Of a stretch of 64,000 bases of DNA, positions 43,201 to 55,500 are shown piece by piece; within the stretch, counting starts at the first letter, position 1, and each line of letters starts with the position of its first letter. The notes below the pieces were generated by a model. The model did no database searches. It saw nothing but the letters and a program-made list of their open reading frames with translations, and had not been told where the DNA came from. Source of the DNA: Arctopsyche grandis (lineage: Eukaryota; Arthropoda; Insecta; Trichoptera; Hydropsychidae); NCBI RefSeq assembly GCF_051622035.1, contig NC_135359.1, positions 23,842,001 to 23,906,000 of the forward strand, written 5' to 3'. The translations under genes and the position numbers were made by a program.

Positions 43201-43546
43201 TGTTGATAAACGAGTTGGCCATTTGTGGTGAGACGCCGGCGTCGATTGACGTATTTTACCAGTGGTGTTTCGACATTGTCCTCTATAATATAGCAAAGTC
43301 CGGGATTGATTAATTACAATCATTTTGAATTCAAATTGGAAAGTGTTCAAATCCGAAACGCGCCGGTGTTAAACCAGTGTCTCGTTTTCTGTGCACCTTG
43401 TGTCATTCGTGTGATACTTACGTTTACCTATACGTCTTCATTTTTCTGAAAGGAATGCATTCGAAATGAATTAAACCACTACGTTTTGTCGTCGTATTGT
43501 TTCGTTACATTTCTACCTAAGCTGCTGAAAAGTAAACGAGTTCAAC
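40278..43546. other. Divergent intergenic region between eff and PAQR3
   Basis: Contains the upstream part of eff (minus strand) and of PAQR3 (plus strand). The eff side (40280-41200) is CpG-rich with repeated TTCGAACG and GCGAACG-like words. The middle is AT-rich. No third gene is recognised; the short open frames at 40718-41174 overlap one another on both strands and lack motifs. Confidence 0.55.
41042..41058. promoter_or_regulatory. Composite ETS/CRE site
   Basis: GAGGAAGTGACGTCACC fuses an ETS core (GGAA) with the full CRE palindrome TGACGTCA (41049-41056). This arrangement is typical of housekeeping promoters. It lies about 770 bp upstream of the eff start codon and 2.5 kb upstream of PAQR3. 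Which gene it serves is not shown. Confidence 0.4.
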
Positions 43547-46500
43547 ATGTCGATTACGAAAACTTTGACGAACAAATTGGCAGAATGCAGCGAGATGGAC
43601 TTTTCGCCTTTCGACGGACTATTCAATGAAATGGTAATTTCGATTGACGTCAAATGTCAATCAGAAAATGATTTTGCATGTACAAGTTATAAAATTACGT
43701 TTCCGCGATGATTATAAGATGCAACGCGATATTTAACCTTCAAGATTAACTTTATTAGTAAACACAATCATCTGCAAATAAGTAGTTTGTTTGTTTGTCA
43801 ACTTTTTATTTGAATACTTACATACATACACTCAAACTTATATAATATAGTATATGTATATCTATAGTTGAGTTTGCAGGTGTAATTGATTTTAAAATAT
43901 CATTACTTAATGAAGAGATAAAGTAGTATTGCGTTTTCTTTAATTAATACTAATAGAGTATTTCTGCGAGGCTGTCAAATTCGACTATATATTTAACAAC
44001 GGTCTCCGTGACGGGCCCGAATGTGAAACGCCCGAAAACGCAAATATCGGAAGGCAAAGATCGAAAATCGAAAGATCTTAAGTCGAAAGATCAAAAAAAA
44101 AAGGATGCATGGTAAACGGTAAATACTCACGTACATACTCACTTAATATGCGCGAGCAGGATACAACAGGAACAAGAGGAACAGGCTTTTCCTCCCGTAT
44201 TAATGTGCGCGCGCAGAATACGGGAGGAAAAGCCTGTTCCTCTTGTTCCTGTTGTACCCTGCTCGCGCAAATTAAGTGAGTATGTACGTGAGTATGTACC
44301 GTTTACCATGCACCCTTTTTTATCTTTCGATTTCCGATATTTGCGTTTTCGGGCGTTTCACATTCGGGCCCGTGAGGTAGACCCATTTAACAAATATTCA
44401 ATATTTGTACACATGCTATATATTGTCGTTAATTGTACAGATAAAAATATCCGTATAAATGTTTAAAATAAGATGGGAATTTCGAATTGCAATATAACTT
44501 TTTAATGAGGCCATCATTAACAGAATTTGATAAATTATATTATATTTACAGCAAAATACTCGTTGGAATTGATTTAAAAATAGATTGTTATTCGTAATGG
44601 CATGTAATATTTCAAACAATCAGTTACCTGAGAAGTAACAATCAAAGAAAGTGATTAGACCCCGAGCGACTAGACCAATTTAATGATAAATGCTTGTCGG
44701 AGAAATTATCATTTTTCTCTCTCTTTCCAACTGCCTCAGTAATGTTGAAAAAATATTTAAGGCGGTATGGCCACTTCAAAAAGTCGTTTCGATTCGCTGA
44801 TTCGTCGGTTGGGCAAAAGAAAGTTGCCTTTCTCGCAGTTTGATCGCGTCATTGTGGAAGCTGATTGACGCTCATCTCCCGAACGCCATTTCTACTCTTA
44901 AGCTCGGTTCAAGAGCAACAATTCTTTATATTTTCATTGCTATCAAGTGTAGTAACTCAGTAAATGGCTATACATTTTTATAGATATTGCATTTCGATTG
45001 TTTATTTTTTTCCAAACATAGTTTGTGTGTGAGTGGCTGTTAATTTGTTTTCGTTTGTGATTAGCAACATGTTGTATACACTGGTTCAAGTGCAAATTTC
45101 GTCATATTTCATATGGAGGGTTTGTTATTATTTTTATATTGTTTTTCTATCACATTTTTTTGAGAAGTCTATGACGTTTTTTGACTTGAATAAATTAAAA
45201 TAATCTTTCATCTACAGCAGGGCTGCCCAACCAATCGATTGCGTCGTGCTTTTAAATCGATCTTTGCTCCATTCTTATTTTGATAAATGCAACCTGAAAA
45301 TAGCTGAAACATAATTGAAGTATTCATTTCACTTATGAATCAGATACTTGTACATATGTGTGATGTATGTATGTAGATAAATCCAAGTCCTGACAAATGC
45401 AGCACAAAATTGATGTCTTTGTTCCTATTTTTTTGAATTATTTATTATTTCTTATATGATTATATTTTAAATAGTATTTTTTCTACTGGATATAAACCTT
45501 GCTGGTCAGACCTTGGATATACATTTGTATGGTACTCCAGATCGATCGTTTCCTAGTTAGCAGAGTTTGGCAATTTATCTGATTGTTGAAACGGTTCCTC
45601 ATCAAATCGGCCACCTACCATCAATTTCTCGTCGACATAGCCGATGGACCCATTTTTTTTTTGTATTTTCCAATAATGCTATTATCGAGCTACCCCTGAG
45701 CGACATATTTGGTATTAAACTTAAACATTGTACATATATAAATTTATAGATAATTTAATATATAATTTGAAGTTATATTCAAATAATGGCGACAAATAAT
45801 AGATGGTATCCAAGAGAACGTCCAGGAAATTATAAATTTATTTTACCATAAGGCCATTACGGGCTACCCCTGAGCGACACCTATGGTTCTAAGCCCGCTT
45901 TAAAGTCACGGAATTTGACCCTTAAAGCCCTCAACATGAGGCCACCCCCCCCCCAACGAATACAGTCCAAGAGACTCTTTCGTCGGAGAACGAGACGGTT
46001 GTTCATGAATATCGTACAAGAACAACCGCACATCACACCCATGGTAATACCATGGTAATACCAATTTATATATACAAGTTTAATAAACTTGTATATATAA
46101 ATTAATAGATTATAAATCTGAAATAATATTCAAATAGTAGGTACGATGGGTTTGCCGATTTGATGAGGAACCGTTTCAACAATGAAATCATATAAATAAA
46201 CAAACAAAACTAATTGTTATTTCCGATTGCATTAAATTATTAAAGGATTTACATCGTCGCCCTGAACGTCGCCGTGTGATAATTTTTGCCATAGTACTTT
46301 AATTTTATTATATTTTGATTTTTTGACGATTGAAACGATTGACTTTGGAGTCACAAATGTCATGCAGTACTGCAGAAATACTCGGAATAAATTGTTTTCA
46401 ATCTGTCAACTCACGGGATCGAAGTCGGCAATCTCCCAGTGTTTAGCTTTAATGCAACCACCAATATATACTGCTGGCTTAATGATGCTACAAATTTACA

Positions 46501-49500
46501 TATGTATGTACAAATTTGGCAATAGATGTCACCTTGAGGCAACCTGTAATGGCACCATGTAAATGTAGAAAAAAAGATGATTATTTTCAATTCCCTCTCC
46601 TGCATATTGACAGATTGCGATGAATTTATATGGAAATAAGTAGATCACAGCTACAAAAAGATTGGGCTGCCCTGGTCTATAGCATGATTTTATGTTTAAT
46701 TTACCTATATGTATGTGCAAAAACTTTCAAAATTACAGCAATTTAACATGTTTCGACGGTTAAATAATAGTTTACGTATTATAATTTGGCTGAAATATAG
46801 CAATAGTACGAATGAGCGATTTTTTAGCGAGCTGTTTTGTAAATTACTGCTAACGAGTTCAACGATATTAGTTTTAATTTGAAGTCCTAAGTTTTATGTA
46901 ATGGTCAATTAAAGCTATTTTTGAGCACTCACGCTTTCAGGTAAACAATTTAAGCGATTAATTTAGGTTTCTTTGTTTTTCAATATTTTTCCGTACAAAC
47001 AATGGAATACATAATTCAAAGTGCGAATTAGGAAAATTTATTATTTATTCGACTGACCAATGGACCTTTGCATTTCAATGAAGTATCATTGATACATATT
47101 CATGTTAAATAATTGCTAATTTAATAATAAATCTAAGTAAATCTAAGTATTATGATATTATGATATTATGATATTATGATATTGTGATATTATGATATTA
47201 TGATATTATCGATATTATGATATTTGTTGAAAAGTTTTTTCATATTCAATAAAACACTGAAGTATACCATTTTAGGCTGCGGGTTGTACATCACTGCACT
47301 ACACTGTTGATCGGATTTTAAACAAAAAAATAATAATATTTACATTTATACTATGTATGTATAAAATCTCTTGAATTTTGCACATTTAAAAAAATGTAAA
47401 TCAATGTAATAATTTGCACTCTTACAATATAAAAATCAGACACAAATTGCTACATATATTATATTTTAGTATAAAGCTTCGCATTCGGTTTCATTTTAAT
47501 GATACTGAGATACGAGAAGTTTCATTACAGAATTTGTCCAATTAACTTAATTATCAAATTATTTTAATTTTCCATCCAAAGACCAAAGTTTTATCTCGAA
47601 AACAGTAATTTTAAGTTTTTCTAGCTAATAATCGCGTATTCTATATCTTCCGTAACATAAAATTTCATTGACAAGTGTAATTATTTTTACAGTATGCATA
47701 CTATATTTTAGTTTCATACATACATATAAACATTTTATTTCGGCGAATTAGAGGCATTGTACTATGACCAAAGGTTTCACATGTTTATGTTATTTGGTTA
47801 GTAGATGACATATGTCAATGTTGTTGACAATTTCCGCAGCTTTTACTTATATAATTTCCGCATTAAAAGCTTATTACGTTCCAGCTTGGCCGTGAAAGCT
47901 TTCCCTGAAAGTGTAATCAGCGCTCCATTGTGATGTCTGTCAATGGATTTAATCAGCAAAATAAAGTAATATCACTTGCTTATATTCGACAAACTCTCTA
48001 TGGCAACCGACTCTTATTTCTCTCGTTGTGTTTCGAATTACTTTCTCACTTCAAGCGCAGTATCATTTTTTGTTTCATTTTATTCCTAACAACGAATTCG
48101 CCTTTTCGACCAAGACCGACTTTCTCTCGTAAATGTACATCTTGCAAAATTGATCTGACGTAAAAATACAAATTAAACTCTTTTATTTAATTATAAAATT
48201 ATTCCGGTTGCGTTACATTTTGAGTGCATGTACATAATATGTATAATACGTATTTGCATTTCTTATGCGAATTTTTTAACATCGAAAACCACAAAACTTT
48301 TTCTAAGAAGCAATAAATTGAAATATAGATATAATAACAATTGAGCATGATCTTTATTTTATAGATGTAAAAAATGTGATAGACTTTGGAACTCATGTGA
48401 AGTATTGTTAGAAATATTACTTACATAATTTTTTTATTAAACAGTAAGACAGTGAAATACCTCATTTTCATACGTACATATGTATATATGTATGTACATA
48501 TAACAGGATATAGGTTATGATACAGGATACAGGATGCAGGTTACTATACTTATGTATGATACATACTCAGTATTAAAAGAAAAACATTTTAAAAGATGTG
48601 ATGAAAACGGTAAACGGATTATTCTACACACGACAATCGTTGCCACGAAAATCGCGAATACGGAATATCTGGCACTCAATTTCTCGTCAGTTCACGTGGG
48701 TAACTCTCGATGGATGGAATTTTCGGGTGCCAGATGTTCCGTGATCGAGATTTTAGTGACGTGTGCGAAATCGCTTTGTGCGGAATTATTACCGACCCGA
48801 TAAAAACAATTGTATAACTTACGGCTGTAATTTAAACATTTTTTAATACAGAAAGATTTAAGATTCATTTTTATGTATGTATTTGTAGATAGCTCTCCTA
48901 CCATTTATGTCTAGTTCTCCTACCATTTGGTCAGCCTTAATCCACTATATTCCACACATTTTTAAATTAATTTATTGTATATTCAACAGTATAGCTCGTT
49001 GTTTGCGTTAATGCTAACCACCGAGAGGTTGCCAGGTTCAAGCCCTACGTTGACCTCGATTGAAAATAATTTATTCTGCAGTACTGCAGGTCAGACTTGG
49101 GTATACGTGACTTCAAGTCGATCGTTTCTGTTCAGAGTTTGACAATTTATATGATTTCATTGTTGAAACGGTTCCTCAACAAATTGACAAAAACCAACCT
49201 ACCTACTATTTGTCACCACTATTTGAATATGATTTCAGATTTATAATCTATAAATTTATATATAGGTATACAAGTTTAATACCATATGTGTCGCTCAGGG
49301 GTAGCCCGTAATGACATCTCGTAATGAAGTTCTCTTGTATGCCATAATTTATCTATCTGACGTCTATTCATCTGATTGCTAATGCATACGTATGTACATA
49401 TTCAACAAAATACCACTTAAATATTCTCAGTGTCTCAACTATGTACATATATATTTACATACATAAATGACATGTTTCTCAGTCATGTTACTTTTTTCAG

Positions 49501-52500
49501 ATCGTTTCTTATCAAATTATCCTTCACTGAATATTAGATTCTACGTAGACAGTATTCTTGCGTACGTACGTATGTACATAAATATGTACATATAATACAT
49601 ACATATGTATATTGCATATAAACTTAATGTATCCATACAAAAACTCAACTGAATTTCAGATTTAAAAACACTATGTTATACAATCTAATTTTAAACATTC
49701 AACTCATTTTTTTGTGTCCATTTCGTTCTAGATATAAATAACTATTAACTTTTATCTGACTTCATTATCTACATGTACATATGTATGTAATATACAAACG
49801 AATTTTGTACACTAAATACAATATATTGTATATGTATATGTACGATGTAAACATCCCAATATGTACGTAAGTACATATTATAAATTTTAGAATATTTGAC
49901 ATAGAAAAATATCGATTGATATAAAATTGGATGAAAGTTTTTACTTCACATTCACATTGACCTCTTACTACATACATACAATCCTACCATTCCAGTTTAA
50001 CAAAGGCGACTGTTTTAATAGCTTATTCCTAGTAAATAATTAGTAATTTATACATATAAATCTACATACGATGAATGTGTACAAACTACCCATAGTGCTA
50101 TCGATTAAATTATTATTTTACATTATTCAATAGCGACCTTTGCATGGAGGAAATCGATCAGCCCAACTGACAATGGACTGGGGCTTCGCGTCGATTGAGA
50201 TGTCGGTGTAAGAATAATTAAAATACAGTGAAAATTGCATTGGTAGACAGCGAATTATAACAGCACCATTTAGCGTTGCATCAGGTTACGTTGTTTATTA
50301 AAATGCATACAACTTATTACGGTGGCGATTTTTCCGCAACACGCTATATTGACACGACGAACCGGCCGGCCTGTAATAGCGAAATGTAGGATTTCAACTT
50401 TCCCGCTTGTCTTCAATCGTAACAAACCAGTTTTGGTCGTCGATCTATCATTCGAGACGACAAATCGACACGTGTTGTGATAATTTGCCTGCATCCCGTT
50501 TGCACAAAAGCAATGCGCTAGATTCTCCTAATAATGGGAAAAACAAAATTTACTGTCTTGGGTTTTAGGACAGTCAAAGTTTTATTTGAGTCAAAGTTTT
50601 ACTGATAATTTTTTTAACAACATATTTTTGTATTATATTTTTGACTCAGTATGGTCCACCTAAAGGAAGATGAAGCATATAAATCCACGGAGTAAAAGAA
50701 AAATATGAATTTGGATTAAAGTCTATGATTCTGTAAATTATTTCATAATTGATGAGCACATCTCTCAGGACTCAAAACGGGATGCTCCGCAAAAAAAATT
50801 TTCCCCCCTTATATAAAAAAGATGTGTTTATAATTTTCCCTCAAATAGCCATTAATATTGTCAAGGAACTATAATTTTTTTCGGAATGTACGAGGAAAAT
50901 AGAAATAAGTTAAAAAAAATATTGTGATATTAGATGATTTGATCCTGAAACGCGTAAATTAATAATTAAAATAACTACTCATTAACTAAAAATTATGTGC
51001 AACTGAAAATTTTGAATTCTCTCATTTTCATATATTCTTTTATTAAGTAATATATTTTTACTAGTTATGATAAAAATAATAGCACAAAGCGATTTTTTTT
51101 CAAAAACATGTACATAAAATGAATCATATAACAAAATATTTTAATGTTATTTTAAAATGATTGTTAATTTAAAATATTGCATGCAAATCAATATTTATAT
51201 AATAGTTATATTTATATAATTTGTTTTTGGGAAACAAATTGATGTGGAAAAACTAGGAAAAATATATGTACCTATAAAAAAAAAATTCTGTGCACCAGTG
51301 GGCAAACAAAGCGAGACAAATCAATCAATTGTACGAAAATGACGGGACGAACTTAAATAATATAAATAATAGGACTTATGGTCACCCTAATTTTAAGAGT
51401 ACATGTATGCAAATATTGAACTTAGTTAAATCAAACTTTTTGTTCCTCCTAAAACCATGAAAAATGCCTATTCAGAAACTATTTGGACGTGTTAATATCC
51501 ATACATACGTAGATATGTACACTTGTACTACATATGTATGAACATACACATGTATATATTTATTATAAAAAAATGAAATAATTTATGTGTATTTTCACTC
51601 AAATTTTGATGATTGCTTAGTGGAAGTTTATAATATTTTATTAATTATTTTATTATAATTTAATTTCGTTATTAAAAATATGTAGTCATGAAGAGCTTTC
51701 CTTCGCATAAATTTCTGCACTAAGCTGTGTATTAATTTTTAAATTGAAAAGTTTAAAAATTAATACACATTCGAGTTTTGTCGAATAATTCAGATTTTTC
51801 TTTCCTTTTTTTAGTATAACCTTTCTTCATAACACTTCTTTCACTCATCCGTAGATTCAAACCTCAGCCAAATTAATACCGATTTCCATACGTTTTTGAT
51901 GCTGTATTGCTTCTATACCACCGATCTTAGAAATATATTAATTGTAAGCTTGGCATTTTCAGTCGATTATCCAAAATTGACATCCGTAATATGAAAATTG
52001 GTTAATTTATGACTCATTAGATAAGCTATCACGCCATTATAACATGACGCTCAGTGTATCAATATTTTTTTTGAATGGTCTAATAAAATATTCAATTCGC
52101 CTTCAAAGTTAACGATGAATAATTAGTATGAAGATGTTGCGTGCCGTTCATGCGTTCGCGGTTGCACTGTAGAAGCTTTTACCGTTAAACGATAACGTTG
52201 TGGTATTTTGGATAATTCAAGATCGTTGGTAGAACGCTCCAGATCTTTGTTGCGAGACATTTTTTGTGAATATTAAATAGAAGTGGGCAAATACATTTAA
52301 AACGTGCACTCAATGAAAGTAACGGTCTCGTGTGACGTACGGTAAAGCTCATTGTAATGAGGTCGTATTCATCGAAACTTAATAAAGTAAATGCAATACG
52401 TCAAACTTACGCGTTCAAAATATTTATACATATATTATAACGCAGCTAATTACTGTATTTATTTCCTGTATTAATATTTACTGTAAAATATTTAAAAAAA

Positions 52501-55500
52501 ATCGTAATATATTGGAACCTTTTCTTGTAAATGACAGTGAAAAGTTCAAAATAGGTTTCAAGATGAAACACGACGTTATAAAAACGTACACCACGAAATA
52601 TTAAAGTCACGAATCGTTTTCGGTCTACTTATGTTCGTAAACGTGCAGTCTAAAATTTTGCGTTTCAGATGTAAGTCGCTTTGCAAAATAATAAAAATGG
52701 AAAGAAATATAAATCTAAAATAATAAATGCGAACATATTAAAAAAAAAAGTCTCACCTGTCTAATCCATCCCGAAATTTAGTGGAATTGCTTAAAAGTGA
52801 AAAGTATTACACATGCATATGCAATTAAAAAAAAAAAAATGTATTGATGTGGCTCTATCATTGTGATATCTAGAGAATTTCCGATATATATATATGTACA
52901 TGCATAAGTACAAATATACATATGTTACCTATGTACGACGCGTTTGTGTATTTTCTATGAATTTTAATGAAATCTTTTTGGATACCAAAGCAACCACGAC
53001 ATTATACCAAAAGATGTAATCACTAAATGATTTGGATCAGTGACGTGCCATGACTTTTGAAACAAGGGACTAGGTATGGACAATATTTTTAATTTTTCAA
53101 TTATAATAATCTGTCTTCAAATGATGAGTATACTTTTTCATTTTCGTGCTAGCAGAAATATCTGAAGTAGCCTACCTTTCTTAATAACATATTTTTGGTC
53201 TTCAAAACTTAATCATCTGAATGATTTGTCGAACAATCGAACGGGAATGTAACATTCCAAGGCCTCGTTATTTGTTTCCACGCGCTCCACACTGATTTGT
53301 TCTGTGGGAATCGTTTCGTGAGCCGAGTCCCTTGACATATTTTTACTCGAAAAGTTCTGTGCAAATATGTATTTTAACAAAAAATAGTTCAGAATAATGT
53401 TTGATAGACAAAAATCAAAATATTCTTAGTGAAAAATCCATAAATGTTTTTTAGAGAAGAGTAAATTAAAAATTGTTTTGTCTTCAACGGAACGCCTATA
53501 CATAACAATACGCCAATACTTCGAAGAGAACAGAATTGAGAAGGCGAGACCGTGCAAGCGAACGTTGCGGCGGACCATACCATAACAAACCACTACCACT
53601 ACCTCATGTAGGGACGATTCCGGTTTCTGAACTTCGCTAATCCGGGAGAACAATATCAAATGTAGACAACGATTTCAATTTATTTTAACTGAATTGTTGA
53701 TGTTTTTAAATTTTAGATAAAATATTTTAAGGGACTTGCCTAGCTCCTCTAGTCCAATGATGAAACGCCACTGATTTGGATGTTGGATTAAAAACGGATC
53801 TGATCTGTATTAATAGCATTTTTACAACATATAAGTAATGTAATTTAAAAAGGGATGATATTTTTGGCATGTCTGTAAAATAAATTACACGGCCAAAGTC
53901 AAAACGACATTTAATGTCAAATTAAAATCTCTAAAATAGCTCGCACGACAGAATCGGCGTTCGCGTAGCAAATCAAACGTCAAACAGTTTTTCAGTAATA
54001 AAAATAAAATTTGACGTTTCAGTGAAATCGTAATCAGTTACATTTTCACTGGGTAATCGTAATATCTTAGCAGCCAACACGTATTTATTTAAGGATTAGG
54101 TTAGGCTAGGTTAAGTTAGAGTTGGTCCTATTCATTTAAGATTAGGTTGTTAGGGTCGGTATTTACTTTTTTCAAATTTTATTTTTGTTACTGGCAACCT
54201 ATTTGGCGTTTGATTTGCCGGGCGAAAACCGAATCTGTCGTGCGAGCTATTTTAGAGAGGGGCATTATTTTTATTTGCTGGGTCGATAAATGGTACCCAT
54301 ATAAAAAGAATAGTCAACGGATAGATACATTTGCTAGAAACATGTAGATTCATAGAATTATTGAACTTGAAATTCTTATAACTGTTGAAATTAGCATGTA
54401 TCTAATCAATGGTATTAATTTGAAGATGACGTATTTAAATAGATTTTTTGCAATACCTATAATTATCATATTTTTTTACCACACCCCTTGAATGAAGTTC
54501 TTGAATAGCTCATTAGATACTAGGAAATAGATAACAAAATAGACACAATACACGCAAATGCATAATACGTATGATTGCATATATTCAGCAATGAAAAATT
54601 ACTATAATCAAAAAAAATTCATACAATTTGTAACGTATGTACATATGTAAGAACGTGATCGAATCGTGTAGGTACATGTCATTGCAAAATTCCGACAGTG
54701 ACTCGAACAATGGACTACAAGATGTATACATGTATGTTTGTTTTAGAATTCCGTCAACTATATTCCTTAAAATGGTGCTAAAATTCAACTAGAACATAAT
54801 ATTCAACTAATAATAATGGATTCGCGTGTTCGAATCACACACAGGTGCGTGCTACGATCTCATTTCGTTTAACCTTCGCCGCATGTAAATAAAATTTCGG
54901 TTTTTGTCAGATTGTGAAAGTGCGTGAAAACGGCATTTCCTGGTTACATTTTTTTTTTGCAAATTTTCCGACGTTTTCCCGTGATGTTCAGCGATTGAAT
55001 TATCGAAATTGCCGACACGTCACTCCGAATCATCTGCATTTGGATCGGCTCGCCAATTTCATTGGTATTCACAATGACAGTTCCAGTTCTTCGTGTCAAA
55101 TGTCCCTCGACCATGACACACTTAAAATTCATTACTAAAATTTGCGTTAAACAATTTCGCAAAATGCAAACAGACACAGTTCGCGCGATGCGGTTAAGTT
55201 TAATTGAAATTTTGTAATTTCAGCAGACACTCGCAATGAGTCAACCGATATCTTATCTAATATTTTTTTTAAGTGTGTATATATGTATATAAAATTCAAA
55301 CATTTTGGACTATGTAATTTATTGTAACGTTTATCAGTAAAAATATATATTTTTTTTAAGATATGATTATTTACAACGTCTTTCAATCAATTCGAAGGAA
55401 CTTTCTCGAATAAATTTCGTATCATATAAATTAAACCTCGAATATGAAACTTTTTTCTTCTAAGCTATAGTGAAAGGTGGTCAATTATACACTCGTATTA

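Larger units (their letters stand above)
45218..46674. mobile_element. Degenerate hAT-type element carrying SINE fragments
   Basis: Left end CAGGGCTGCCCAACC and reverse-complemented right end CAGGGCAGCCCAATC match at 13 of 15 positions. Flanks ATCTACAG (45210-45217) and GTCTATAG (46675-46682) agree at 6 of 8, as expected for an old 8 bp target duplication. No intact transposase is visible. Inside are fragments of the SINE family described at 48990 in both orientations (45500-45600 and 45685-45910; 46040-46185), so it was a landing site for later insertions. Confidence 0.6.

Noticed and set aside
44203..44466. 87-codon open frame
   Set aside because: It starts in the loop of the hairpin MITE, reads through its right arm and out into flanking DNA.
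54091..54160. Telomere fusion point
   Set aside because: Only four to six degenerate TTAGG units, embedded inside a MITE; far too short and impure for a true interstitial telomere.
54825..54860. tRNA-like T-arm (GTGTTCGAATCACAC)
   Set aside because: No acceptor stem, D-arm or anticodon arm can be built upstream. At most it is a SINE fragment or chance B box.
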